From assembly GCA_022791455.1 (NCBI GenBank), contig JAAVZC010000001.1:489450-553449 (forward strand): 64,000 nucleotides of DNA, in the 5' to 3' direction. A program made the position numbers and the translations under genes. Positions 42,479 through 50,639 of this stretch are shown here, in pieces. The stretch is from Eggerthellaceae bacterium. Lineage in GTDB: Bacteria > Actinomycetota > Coriobacteriia > Coriobacteriales > Eggerthellaceae. The notes under the pieces are model-generated. The model worked only from the letters and a program-made list of their open reading frames with translations. It ran no database searches and had not been told where the DNA came from. Positions within the stretch are counted from its first letter, which is position 1. Every line of letters starts with the position of its first letter.

Positions 42479-42556
42479 GGTCTTCTGGGCCTCCGCTGCA
42501 TCGACGCCTGTCCGGCAGAGGCCATCGGCATGCCGCTGCTGAGGAAGAAAATATAA
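42479..42556 (+). pseudogene. Remnant of a ferredoxin-type C-terminus
   Basis: In the same frame as metH, directly after its TAG, the sequence encodes LRCIDACPAEAIGMPLLRKK and a stop. CxxxCPxxAI is the second half of a [4Fe-4S] ferredoxin motif. No start codon, ribosome site or first half is present, so it looks like the tail of a gene lost by deletion. Readthrough of the metH stop is possible but not supported by any visible signal. Confidence 0.5.
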
Positions 42557-42681
42557 GCCGGATGATCGTAATTTATGCAGAAAGGCAAAGATTGTCGAAA
42601 TAGCCGCCGATGCTCGGCAAAATCGCTGCGGCTTCCATGTATGATAGTTCCACAGGATAAACCCGTCTGAAAGGGGCCCCA

Positions 42682-42978
42682 ATGGGAGTGAAAGCCGAAG
42701 AGGCATTGGAAGTGTCTTACGATGATCTGCCCATGTACCTGCACGCGAACCATTCCATGTACATGGATGTGGACGACGCCACTTACTACCTTACCGATGT
42801 GAACGATCGGTACTGGCGCGTTCAGGACACCGCGACCAAGAACGAGAAGGGCCACTACGTGGACTGCAGTGCGCTCGTGCCCACCATCAGCGAGTTTCTG
42901 GATCTGCCGTTCGCCCACGGGAAGTCCATTGCCGATATGTTCGAGGACGCCACGTTCTACGCCTCCGTCAAGGAGTAG
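42682..42978 (+). CDS. Small acidic protein of unknown function
   Basis: The 98-residue product is acidic and rich in Tyr, Asp and Met (LPMYLHANHSMYMDVDDATYY in part), with no signal peptide or membrane segment. No family is recognised. GAAAGGGG lies 6-8 bases before the ATG, a TATGAT box lies at 42640-42645 and a terminator follows, so it appears to be a real single-gene unit. Confidence 0.7.
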   Translation: MGVKAEEALEVSYDDLPMYLHANHSMYMDVDDATYYLTDVNDRYWRVQDTATKNEKGHYVDCSALVPTISEFLDLPFAHGKSIADMFEDATFYASVKE

Positions 42979-43018
42979 CCGCTTAGAGACGGGGGAGTAT
43001 CCCCGGTCGTGAATATCT

Positions 43019-43052
43019 CAAGGACGGGTGCCGGATGGCCCCGTCCTTTTTC
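43019..43052 (+). terminator. Terminator after the small acidic protein gene
   Basis: AGGACGGG pairs with CCCGTCCT around an 11-base loop, extended by one A-T pair and followed by TTTTTCGTT. Confidence 0.85.
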
Positions 43053-43059
43053 GTTGCCT

Positions 43060-43069
43060 GTGCTATCAT
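43060..43069 (+). promoter_or_regulatory. Extended -10 element before the Mrp gene
   Basis: GTGCTATCAT fits an extended -10 and is identical in its core to the element before the toxin-antitoxin pair at 32837. The start codon is 70 bases downstream. Confidence 0.5.
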
Positions 43070-43138
43070 GGCCGCTGTTCAAAGAGGATGGGTCGGCCCA
43101 CGGGCGGCCGACGCCAATTCATGAGAAAAGAGGGAAAA

Positions 43139-43984
43139 ATGGCAGAAGAATGCTCGCATGAGTGCGGCAGCTGCGGCGTTTCCGGCTGCGGCGATCGTAC
43201 CGAGGCCTCCGGCCCCAGCTCGCTCGAACCCAACAAGCGCTCGCAGATCAAGAACGTCATTGGCGTTGTGTCCGGCAAGGGCGGCGTGGGCAAGTCGCTC
43301 GTGACCAGCCTGCTGGCCAGCGAGATGCAGAAGCGCGGCTTCAAGGTGGCCATCCTGGACGCCGACATCACCGGCCCTTCCATTCCGAAGTCTTTCGGCG
43401 TGGACACCCGCCTGACCGCCGACGCCGACGGCATCAACCCGGCCGTTACCGCTTCCGGCATCGAGATCATGTCCGTGAACCTGATGCTGCGCCGCGAGGA
43501 CGAGTTCGTTGCTTGGCGCGGTCCGGTGGTTTCCAACGCCATCAAGCAGTTCTGGCAGGAGACCAACTGGGGCGAGATCGACTACATGTTCGTCGACATG
43601 CCTCCGGGAACCTCCGACGTGTTCCTGACCGTGTTCCAGAGCCTACCGGTGGACGGCATTGTGACCGTGTCCGCTCCGCAGGAACTGGTGGCCATGATCG
43701 TGGGCAAGGCCGTGAACCTGGCCCGCTCCATGGAAGTGCCGGTCATTGGCCTGGTGGAGAACATGGCGTACTTCAAGTGCGACGAGTGCGGCAAGGACCA
43801 CTACATCTACGGCGAGCCCCAGGGCGAAGAAGTTGCCAAGCGCTACGAGATTCCCTCCACCGCCACGCTGCCGCTGGATCCGTCGTTCGCCCGTTTGGTG
43901 GACCACGGCTCCGTGGAAGACTACGACGTGGAAGGCGCTCTGGACTCGATTATCGATCAGATCGAAAAAACTTGTGCCGCTTAG
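43139..43984 (+). CDS. Mrp/NBP35-family Fe-S cluster carrier ATPase
   Basis: It is a P-loop ATPase that binds and delivers Fe-S clusters. The N-terminus is Cys-rich (CSHECGSCGVSGCG). The deviant Walker A is SGKGGVGKS, followed by DADITGPSIPKSFG and VDMPPGTSDVFLT. The cluster-binding CxxC is FKCDECGKDH. It has 281 residues. The ATG at 43139 follows AGAGGG and places the Cys-rich segment at the start as in homologues; an upstream ATG at 43121 lacks a ribosome site. It is a single gene with its own promoter. Confidence 0.93.
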   Translation: MAEECSHECGSCGVSGCGDRTEASGPSSLEPNKRSQIKNVIGVVSGKGGVGKSLVTSLLASEMQKRGFKVAILDADITGPSIPKSFGVDTRLTADADGINPAVTASGIEIMSVNLMLRREDEFVAWRGPVVSNAIKQFWQETNWGEIDYMFVDMPPGTSDVFLTVFQSLPVDGIVTVSAPQELVAMIVGKAVNLARSMEVPVIGLVENMAYFKCDECGKDHYIYGEPQGEEVAKRYEIPSTATLPLDPSFARLVDHGSVEDYDVEGALDSIIDQIEKTCAA

Positions 43985-43995
43985 AAAATAGGGGG

Positions 43996-44023
43996 TTGAC
44001 CAATCCTTCAGATTTGGTATTCT
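43996..44023 (+). promoter_or_regulatory. tRNA-Ala promoter
   Basis: TTGACC and TATTCT are separated by 16 bases, ending 19 bases before the tRNA. It overlaps the region just after the Mrp stop. Confidence 0.65.
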
Positions 44024-44041
44024 AATCCTCGCACGTTTTAC

Positions 44042-44117
44042 GGGGCATTAGCTCAGCTGGGAGAGCGCATGGCTGGCAGCCATGAGGTCAGGGGTTCGAT
44101 CCCCCTATGCTCCACCA
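44042..44117 (+). tRNA. tRNA-Ala (anticodon GGC)
   Basis: The cloverleaf is complete: acceptor GGGGCAT with ATGCTCC, D-arm AGCTCAGCTGGGAGAGC, anticodon stem CATGG/CCATG with loop CTGGCAG, and T-arm CAGGGGTTCGATCCCCCTA. The anticodon is GGC. CCA is encoded at the 3' end. Confidence 0.97.
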
Positions 44118-44125
44118 AATTTATT

Positions 44126-44154
44126 ACGCCGTCCTTCCGGACGGCGTTTTTTTT
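44126..44154 (+). terminator. Terminator of tRNA-Ala
   Basis: ACGCCGTCC and GGACGGCGT form a perfect 9-bp stem around TTCC, followed by eight T residues. Confidence 0.95.
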
Positions 44155-44177
44155 GTTGTTGCGGGGGCGCTGCGGAC

Positions 44178-44271
44178 GAGCCGGGCGCCCCATCTTGGCC
44201 TTCAGCGCTGGCGCGGCGCGTACCGAAGTACGCTTGGCCAACGCTTCAGGCCAATCTGGGGCACCGGGCTC
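44178..44271. repeat. Foldback repeat, family D copy 1
   Basis: The arms CCGGGCGCCCCATCTTGGCC and GGCCAATCTGGGGCACCGG are imperfect inverted repeats. The centre is the hairpin GCGTACCGAAGTACGC, shared exactly with the copies at 52274 and 54330. The outermost bases (GAG and CTC) differ from the other copies but pair within this one. The rest of the gap to 44341 holds no gene. Confidence 0.88.
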
Positions 44272-44341
44272 GCCCTCGCTTCGGACCTAGAAGGTTGGGT
44301 GTTCGAAGCTGACTGCGCTATAGCTCAGGGGGATCGAACCC

Positions 44342-45310
44342 TTAGCAGCCTGCTATTTCATATTTCGTATTGGAGAAGACGTTGATGCCTAGGGTGCTCA
44401 TGATGGAGTGCAGCGCTGCTTGGGCCTTTACCGAGTTGCCTGCTTCGTCTAGGGGCGGGGCGAAGGCGCATACGCCGAAGAGGCCCGGCATCACGCCCAT
44501 CACGGCGCCGCCCACGCCGGTCTTCGCCGGCAGGCCCGTTTCGTAGATCCAGTCGCCGGTGCGCTGGTAGAAGCCCACGGCGGTCATGAGGGAGATGATC
44601 TTCGGCGCCAGCGATGCGTCGAACACCTGCGTCCCCGTGACAGGGTTTTTGCCGTCGGTGGCGATGGTGGCGCCGGAAATGGCCAGCTGCTCGGCGGTCA
44701 CCCCCAGCGAGCACTGGCGGGTGTACAGATCGAGTGCCTCCATCGGGTCGTCGTAGATGCGGTCATACTCCTTCAACAGCCACGCGATGGAGCGGTTGTT
44801 GAAGTTGGTCTCCGATTCCGACGCGTACAGCTCGTCGATCACGCGGGGCGTGGAGCCCATCAGCTCGGTCATGTTCCCTAAAATAGCCTGCCATTTCGCC
44901 TCCTCGTCGCCGGACGGCTGCACCAGCGAGCAGGCGGTGATGGCCCCGGCGTTCACGAGCGGCGTGGAGGGGCGCTCGTTTTCCAGCAGAATGGCGAAGA
45001 TGGAATTGAAGGGAAGCCCGGTGGCGTCGGCGCCGATTTTCTCCAGCAGCGCCCGCGCCCCCAGCTGCCGCAGCACCAAGATGGCGGTGTGCACTTTCGA
45101 GACCGACTCGATGCCCAGCACGTAGTCGGTGTCGCCTACGGAAACCACGTGGCCGTCCGGCAGGCACAGGCTGATGCCGAACAGGTCGGAATCCACATTC
45201 GCCAGGTAGGGAATATAGTGCGCGTTCTGCCCGCCCTTCATCGACTTGCACGATTCGTAGGCCTCGTGCACGGCGGATTCAATCTGGCAATAGGTAAGTT
45301 TCGTGGACAT
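44342..45310 (-). CDS. glsA: Glutaminase A
   Basis: It hydrolyses glutamine to glutamate and ammonia. The beta-lactamase-like fold is shown by the SxxK pair at Ser69 and Lys72 (GIESVSKVHTAI), with PSTPLVNAGAITA, SETNFNNRSIAWLL and the C-terminal TGLPAKTGVGGAVMGVMPG. It has 322 residues. On the minus strand AGGAGG lies about 7 bases before the ATG at 45310; codons further upstream lack such a site. A 15-bp palindrome overlaps its probable -10 box. It is a single gene. Confidence 0.95.
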   Translation of the reverse strand: MSTKLTYCQIESAVHEAYESCKSMKGGQNAHYIPYLANVDSDLFGISLCLPDGHVVSVGDTDYVLGIESVSKVHTAILVLRQLGARALLEKIGADATGLPFNSIFAILLENERPSTPLVNAGAITACSLVQPSGDEEAKWQAILGNMTELMGSTPRVIDELYASESETNFNNRSIAWLLKEYDRIYDDPMEALDLYTRQCSLGVTAEQLAISGATIATDGKNPVTGTQVFDASLAPKIISLMTAVGFYQRTGDWIYETGLPAKTGVGGAVMGVMPGLFGVCAFAPPLDEAGNSVKAQAALHSIMSTLGINVFSNTKYEIAGC

Positions 45311-45334
45311 GTTCAGCCTCCTGTCATCACCCAC

Positions 45335-45349
45335 CGATCATAGTGATCG
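45335..45349 (-). promoter_or_regulatory. Palindrome overlapping the glsA promoter
   Basis: CGATCATAGTGATCG is a perfect inverted repeat with a three-base centre. Read on the minus strand it contains TATGAT, a good -10 box, 27 bases before the glsA start. A regulator bound here would block transcription. Confidence 0.5.
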
Positions 45350-45400
45350 AAAACTTTGGCGAAGACCGGGCTGTCTTTCTGTTGAAAACGGTTAACCCCC

Positions 45401-45535
45401 TTGTCATCCTGAGCGCCGCGCACGCCAGCCCACCCCTTGTCATCCTGAGCGCAGCGCGTAGCGCGGAGTCGAAGGATCTCCCCAACCGCAGAGATCCTTC
45501 GACTCCGGCCTTGCGGCCTCCGCTCAGGATGACAA
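45401..45535. repeat. Family C repeat copy 3, preceded by a partial copy
   Basis: A 36-base partial copy (TTGTCATCCTGAGCGCCGC) is followed at 45437 by a complete 99-bp element beginning TTGTCATCCTGAGCGCAGC and ending in the inverted CTCAGGATGACAA. It lies in the divergent gap between glsA and the EF-G-like gene. The rest of that gap holds an inverted pair GTCAAGC and GCTTGAC at 45645-45666 but no other clear feature. Confidence 0.88.
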
Positions 45536-45723
45536 TAAGCTGTTGCCAAGACCTCTCATATTTCTTCTCGCTCGAGCAGGGGAGGGGGCCTTATATGGGT
45601 TAAACTTAACTCCATTACTTCGCATTAGCCGCGAAGGCGTATCCGTGGGTCAAGCAGCGCGCTTGACGGGCCGGACGACGAAGGGAAGGCGGCCGGCCGC
45701 AAACAGGAAAGTTGGTGGTCAAT

Positions 45724-47793
45724 ATGGCAGCTCCTGCTACCGAACACGTGAGGAACATCGTGCTGGTGGGCCAAGACGGCGCCGGCAAGACTTCGCTCGC
45801 CGAAGCGATGCTCTTCGTTTCCGGCAAGACGCCGCGCATGGGCACAACGCACGACGGCAAATCCTACATGGACTACGACCCCGAGGAAATCAAGCGCAAG
45901 TTCACCATCGGCACCTCCATCGCCCCCATTCCGTATCGCGACTACAAGATCAACGTGCTGGACACCTCCGGCCATCCCGACTTCATCGGCGACACCCTGA
46001 CCACCATGCAATCGGCCGAAATGGCCATGTTCGTGGTTGACGCGGTGGCCGGCCCGCAGATCATGACCACCAAGCTGTGGCGCGAAGCCGAGAAGATGCG
46101 CCTGTCCCGCTGCGTCTACATCAACCACATCGACCGCGAGAACGCCAACTGGGACACCTCCATGGCGCTCCTGCACGCCCGCTTCGGCTCGCGCCTGGCG
46201 CCGGTGACGGTGCCCATGGGCGTGGCGGAGAACTTCGAGGGCGTCATCGACGTCATCCGCATGAAGGCCCACTACTACGACAAGAACGTCGGCTCCGAAG
46301 TGGTGGTGGACATCCCCGACGCCTACCTTGAGGTGGCGCAAACCGCCCGCGAGAAGCTGTGCGATTTGGTGGCGGAAGCGGACGACGAGCTGATGATGAA
46401 GTACCTGGAAGGGGAGCCCATCACCCAAGAAGAGCTGGAAGGGCTGCTGGACAAGGCCATCGCCCAGGAGATCTTCATCCCCGTCTTCGTCGGCTCCACC
46501 ATCATCATGCAGGGCGTGCAGAATCTCATGGAGGACATCGCCACCTACTTCCCGCATCCTCGCTCCCACGGCCGCTACCAGATGGCCGGCGGCGAGACCA
46601 TCGCCATCGACGAGACGAAGCGCCCCGCAGCGTTTGTGTTCAAATCCATCACCGACCCGTTCGTCGGGCGCCTCAGCTTCCTGAAGGTGCTCGCGGGCGT
46701 GCTGGAGCCGGGCATGGAGCTCATCAACGCCCGCACCGGCAAGAAGGAGCGCCTGGGCCGTCTGTACGTGATGATGGGCAAGGAGCCCATGGACGTGAAG
46801 AGCGCGAAGGCCGGCGACATCATCGTGGTGCCGAAGCTGGCGGAGGCGAAAGCGGGCGACACCCTTTCCCAGACCGGCGAGATTGCCGTGGAGCCGCTGG
46901 AGCTGCCGGAGCCGCTGTACCCGGTGGCGGTGGAAGCGGTCAACAAGAAGGACGAGGACAAGCTGGGCACTTTCCTGGCCCGTTCCGCCGAGGCCGACCC
47001 CACCATCCGCATCTCCCGCAACGAGGACACCCACCAGACCATCCTCACCGCCATGGGCGACACGCAGGTGGATATGCTCATGAACCGCTTGAAGGAGCAG
47101 ACCGGCGTGGAGGCGAAGCTGGTGCCGGTGCGCGTTCCCTATCGCGAGACCATCCGCAAGACCGCCGAGGCGCAGGGTCGCCACAAGAAGCAGACCGGCG
47201 GCGCCGGCCAGTTCGGCGATTGCTGGCTGCGGCTTGAGCCCTTCCCCGGCGGCGGCTACGAGTTCGTGGACGAGATTAAGGGCGGCGCCATCCCCGGCGG
47301 CCTCATCCCCGCGGTGGACAAGGGCGTGCAGGAGGCCATGCGCGAGGGCTTCTTGGCGGGGTACCCCATGGTGGACATCAAGTGCGCCGTGTTCGACGGT
47401 TCCTACCACCCGGTGGACTCCAACGAGATGGCCTTCAAGACCGCGGCCCGCATCGGCTTCCGCGCTGCCTGCGAGAAGGCTAACCCGGTGATCCTGGAGC
47501 CCATGGCCTCCATGGACGTGACGGTGGGCGAAGAGTACGCCGGCACCATCATGGGCGACATCTCCACCCGCCGCGGCCGCATTGTGGGCACCGACTCCAA
47601 CGATGCCGGCGAGACCATCATCCGCGTGCGCGTGCCCTACGCCGAGGTAATCACCTACACCAAGGATCTGCGCTCCTTGACCCGCGGCTCCGGCTCCTAC
47701 GCCATCGAAGTGGACGGTTACGAAGAGGCCCCGCACGATGTGACGAAGAAGCTCATCGAGGCCTACCAGGCCTCCCGAGCTGAGGGAAAATAA
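45724..47793 (+). CDS. EF-G-like translational GTPase (EF-G2 type)
   Basis: It resembles elongation factor G through all its domains, over 689 residues. The GTPase motifs are altered: G1 is GQDGAGKTS, G3 is DTSGHPDF instead of DTPGH, and G4 is NHID instead of NKxD. The switch I region reads DYDPEEIKRKFTI, where EF-G has ERGITI. These features fit the EF-G-like paralogue group rather than the main factor, whose role is not settled. Domain IV keeps a canonical-looking GRHKKQTGGAGQFGD loop. The gene is single, with GGTGG close before the ATG and a terminator after it. Confidence 0.9.
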   Translation: MAAPATEHVRNIVLVGQDGAGKTSLAEAMLFVSGKTPRMGTTHDGKSYMDYDPEEIKRKFTIGTSIAPIPYRDYKINVLDTSGHPDFIGDTLTTMQSAEMAMFVVDAVAGPQIMTTKLWREAEKMRLSRCVYINHIDRENANWDTSMALLHARFGSRLAPVTVPMGVAENFEGVIDVIRMKAHYYDKNVGSEVVVDIPDAYLEVAQTAREKLCDLVAEADDELMMKYLEGEPITQEELEGLLDKAIAQEIFIPVFVGSTIIMQGVQNLMEDIATYFPHPRSHGRYQMAGGETIAIDETKRPAAFVFKSITDPFVGRLSFLKVLAGVLEPGMELINARTGKKERLGRLYVMMGKEPMDVKSAKAGDIIVVPKLAEAKAGDTLSQTGEIAVEPLELPEPLYPVAVEAVNKKDEDKLGTFLARSAEADPTIRISRNEDTHQTILTAMGDTQVDMLMNRLKEQTGVEAKLVPVRVPYRETIRKTAEAQGRHKKQTGGAGQFGDCWLRLEPFPGGGYEFVDEIKGGAIPGGLIPAVDKGVQEAMREGFLAGYPMVDIKCAVFDGSYHPVDSNEMAFKTAARIGFRAACEKANPVILEPMASMDVTVGEEYAGTIMGDISTRRGRIVGTDSNDAGETIIRVRVPYAEVITYTKDLRSLTRGSGSYAIEVDGYEEAPHDVTKKLIEAYQASRAEGK

Positions 47794-47802
47794 CCACAAC
47801 CG

Positions 47803-47831
47803 AAGGGGCGCGCAAGCGCCCCTTTCTTTTA
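47803..47831 (+). terminator. Terminator after the EF-G-like gene
   Basis: AAGGGGCGC and GCGCCCCTT form a perfect 9-bp stem with a GCAA tetraloop, followed by TCTTTT. Confidence 0.93.
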
Positions 47832-47931
47832 ACCCTCCCTTTACTTCCCCGAAACAATGGGCTCGTAGCATGAATGACGGTCGGAGGCTTGGCTTCCGGC
47901 CCGAAGCAAGCGACGCGAGGGGAGACTTCCC

Positions 47932-49137
47932 ATGTTCGACAGCAAAGGGCCCCGGGAAGGGGAGGTGCGCATACCGTCCGGATGCGCCATCGCCGCCATC
48001 ATGGACCGCAGCGGCAACCGCCACGACGGCAGCGACATCCTGAAATCCATCGCGCTCATGCACGATCGCTCCAACGGCCTGGGCGGCGGGTTTGCCGCGT
48101 ACGGCATCTATCCGGAATACAAGGAGCTCTACGCCTTCCACATTATGTACGAGAGTCGCGAGGCGCGGGCGGAAACCGAAGCGTACCTGGACCGGTTCTT
48201 CATGAGCGAGAAGCAGGAGCGCATTCCCACCGAGAGCGTGGCCGCCATCAAGAACCCGCCGGACATCTGGCGCTATTTCGTGGCACCGCACCCCATGCGG
48301 CTGGCGAACTCTGGCTTGGACGAGGCCGAATACACCATGCAGCACGTCTTCCACATCAATGGGAAGATCGACGGTGCGTTCGTGGCCTCCTCGGGCAAGA
48401 ACATGGGCGCGTTCAAGGGCGTCGGATACCCGGAGGATATCGGCGAGTTCTACCGCATTCAAGACTACGATGCCTGGGCCTGGACGGCCCACGGCCGCTT
48501 CCCCACGAACACTCCCGGCTGGTGGGGCGGCGCGCATCCGTTCACGCTGCTGAACTGGTCAGTGGTGCACAACGGCGAAATTTCCAGCTACGACGCCAAC
48601 CGCCGTTACGTGGAGCAGTTCGGCTACGACTGCGAGCTGCAGACAGACACAGAAGTAATCACCTACCTGATAGACCTGTTGGCCCGCCGCCACGGCTTCT
48701 CTCAGGAAATGGCCGCCCACATCATGGCGGCGCCTTCCTGGGAGGAGATCGACCGCATGGCGCCGGAGCGCGCCGCGTTCGAGACGGCACTGCGCACCGT
48801 GTACTCGTCGGCACTCGTGAACGGGCCGTTCTCCATCATCGTCGGTTCCGACGAGGGGCTCTTGGCCCTGAACGACCGCCTGAAGCTGCGCGCCCTCATG
48901 GCGGCGGAAAAGGGGTCGATGGTCTACATGGCCAGCGAGCAGGCGGCCATCGAGCTGGTGTGCCCCGACGCAGAGAACGTGCGCTCCATTGAAGGGGGCG
49001 TTCCCTTTGTGGTGCAGCTGGATTCCGTAGCGGCCCGTCGGGCGCGCGAATCGGCGGAGAACTGCCCCGCCCGAGAAAAGCCGTTCCGCCACGAAGTGGA
49101 AGTCCATCCCCGCCGAAAGGAGCGCAGCCATGCTTGA
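47932..49137 (+). CDS. Glutamate synthase glutaminase-domain protein (class II amidotransferase)
   Basis: It is predicted to release ammonia from glutamine for the downstream synthase subunit. The catalytic Cys is Cys18 (PSGCAIAAIMD) behind a short propeptide. The class II amidotransferase blocks AHGRFPTNTPGWWGGAHPF, VVHNGEISSYDANRRYV and CELQTDTEV are in order. It has 401 residues. GAGGGGAG precedes the ATG. The next gene starts 8 bases before its stop. It corresponds to the first domain of large bacterial GltB but is a separate protein, as in archaeal-type enzymes. Confidence 0.92.
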   Translation: MFDSKGPREGEVRIPSGCAIAAIMDRSGNRHDGSDILKSIALMHDRSNGLGGGFAAYGIYPEYKELYAFHIMYESREARAETEAYLDRFFMSEKQERIPTESVAAIKNPPDIWRYFVAPHPMRLANSGLDEAEYTMQHVFHINGKIDGAFVASSGKNMGAFKGVGYPEDIGEFYRIQDYDAWAWTAHGRFPTNTPGWWGGAHPFTLLNWSVVHNGEISSYDANRRYVEQFGYDCELQTDTEVITYLIDLLARRHGFSQEMAAHIMAAPSWEEIDRMAPERAAFETALRTVYSSALVNGPFSIIVGSDEGLLALNDRLKLRALMAAEKGSMVYMASEQAAIELVCPDAENVRSIEGGVPFVVQLDSVAARRARESAENCPAREKPFRHEVEVHPRRKERSHA

Positions 49138-50635
49138 TTACGTGCTGCCCCGCTACCGCGTGATGCGCGATGCGGACTTGTGCACCAGCTGCGGCGTGTG
49201 CGTGCGCACCTGCGCCAACGAAGTTCACCAACTCGATGAAGAGACCGGGCGCTTGAGCGTGCGCAACGGCGCGTGCGTGAACTGCCAGCGCTGCGTCCTC
49301 ACTTGTCCCGAGCAGGCCATCGTCATAACCCGTTGGCCGCAGGTGGACAGCGGCTCGGCCAACTGGACCCAGGAGACCATGCAGGACATCTCGAAGCAGG
49401 CGCAGACGGGCGCGGTGCTGCTCAGCTCCATGGGCACCCCGAAGCCCTATCCCATTTACTGGGACCATCTGCTGCTGAACGCCAGCCAGGTGACCAACCC
49501 CTCCATTGATCCGCTGCGCGAGCCCATGGAGACCCGCGTGTTCTTGGGCTCGCGGCCAGAGATCCTGAAGGTGAACGAGCGGGACGAGAAGGTGTTCGCC
49601 CCGCTGCCGCCCCAGCTGCGGCTGGACGTGCCGCTCATGTTCTCCGCCATGAGCTTCGGCTCCATCTCGCTGAACGCCCAGAAGGCCCTTGCCCTGGCGG
49701 CGCGCGAGCTGGGCACCTTCTTCAACTGCGGCGAGGGCGGCCTGCACCAGGACTTGGAAGAATTCGCCGATTGCTGCATTGTCCAGGTGGCCTCCGGTCG
49801 CTTCGGCGTGAATCCGCACTACCTGGGGGTGGCGGGCGCCATCGAGATCAAGATCGGCCAGGGGGCCAAGCCCGGCATCGGCGGTCACCTTCCCGGCGAG
49901 AAGATCACCGCCGAGGTGTCCCGCACCCGCATGATTCCGCAGGGCACCGATGCCATCTCGCCGGCTCCCCATCACGACATCTACTCCATCGAGGACCTGC
50001 GCCAGCTGGTGTTCTCGCTGAAGGAGGCCACCGGTTACGCGAAGCCCATCGCGGTGAAGGTGGCGGCGGTTCACAATGTGGCCGCCATTGCCAGCGGCAT
50101 GGCGCGAGCCGGCGCCGACATTATCGTGCTGGACGGCTTCCGCGGCGGCACCGGCGCCGCCCCCAAGCGCATCCGCGACAACGTGGGCATTCCCATCGAG
50201 CTGGCGCTGGCGGCGGTTGACCAGCGGCTGCGGGAAGAGTCCATCCGCTCCACGGTGAGCCTGGTGGCGGGCGGTTCCATCCGCAACTCCGCCGATATTG
50301 TGCGCGCTATCGCCCTCGGCGCCGACGCCGTCTCCTGCGCCTCGGCCCCGCTCATCGCCATGGGATGCCACCAGTGCAAGGACTGCTCGTCCGGTAAATG
50401 CAACTGGGGCATCGCCACCCAGCGTCCCGACCTCACCCGCCGCCTCAAGCCCGAAGCGGCCGCCGAGCGAGTGGTGAACCTGGTGCGCGCCTGGACCCGC
50501 GAGATCGAGGAAATGATGGGCGGCATGGGCATCAACGCCATCGACAGCCTGCGGGGCAACCGCCTGATGCTGCGGGGCGTGGGCCTCAACGAGAAGGAAC
50601 TGGAAATCCTCGGCGTGAAGTACGCAGGAGAGTGA
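49130..50635 (+). CDS. Glutamate synthase FMN-domain subunit with N-terminal ferredoxin
   Basis: It makes glutamate from 2-oxoglutarate and ammonia on FMN. The first 70 residues are a two-cluster ferredoxin (CTSCGVCVRTCANEVH and CVNCQRCVLTCP). The glutamate synthase domain follows (MFSAMSFGSISLNAQKAL, GAKPGIGGHLPGEK, ADIIVLDGFRGGTGAAPKR) and the C-terminal CHQCKDCSSGKCNWGIATQ holds Fe-S cysteines. It has 501 residues. The ferredoxin head suggests electrons come from ferredoxin-like carriers. No NADPH small subunit (gltD) is adjacent. Confidence 0.93.
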   Translation: MLDYVLPRYRVMRDADLCTSCGVCVRTCANEVHQLDEETGRLSVRNGACVNCQRCVLTCPEQAIVITRWPQVDSGSANWTQETMQDISKQAQTGAVLLSSMGTPKPYPIYWDHLLLNASQVTNPSIDPLREPMETRVFLGSRPEILKVNERDEKVFAPLPPQLRLDVPLMFSAMSFGSISLNAQKALALAARELGTFFNCGEGGLHQDLEEFADCCIVQVASGRFGVNPHYLGVAGAIEIKIGQGAKPGIGGHLPGEKITAEVSRTRMIPQGTDAISPAPHHDIYSIEDLRQLVFSLKEATGYAKPIAVKVAAVHNVAAIASGMARAGADIIVLDGFRGGTGAAPKRIRDNVGIPIELALAAVDQRLREESIRSTVSLVAGGSIRNSADIVRAIALGADAVSCASAPLIAMGCHQCKDCSSGKCNWGIATQRPDLTRRLKPEAAAERVVNLVRAWTREIEEMMGGMGINAIDSLRGNRLMLRGVGLNEKELEILGVKYAGE

Positions 50636-50639
50636 TCGC

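Noticed and set aside
44315..44341. GCGCTATAGCTCAGGGGGATCGAACCC looks like the start of a tRNA joined to T-arm-like bases.
   Set aside because: There is no anticodon arm or 3' acceptor strand and the segment is only 27 bases. It may be a relic, but it is too short to call a gene.
22043..45535. Repeated short palindromes considered as a CRISPR array.
   Set aside because: The copies are kilobases apart with no regular spacers and no cas genes are present.
44042..45723. tRNA-Ala followed by repeats considered as an integrated element with attachment sites.
   Set aside because: No integrase, phage or plasmid genes are nearby and no direct repeat of the tRNA 3' end was found.
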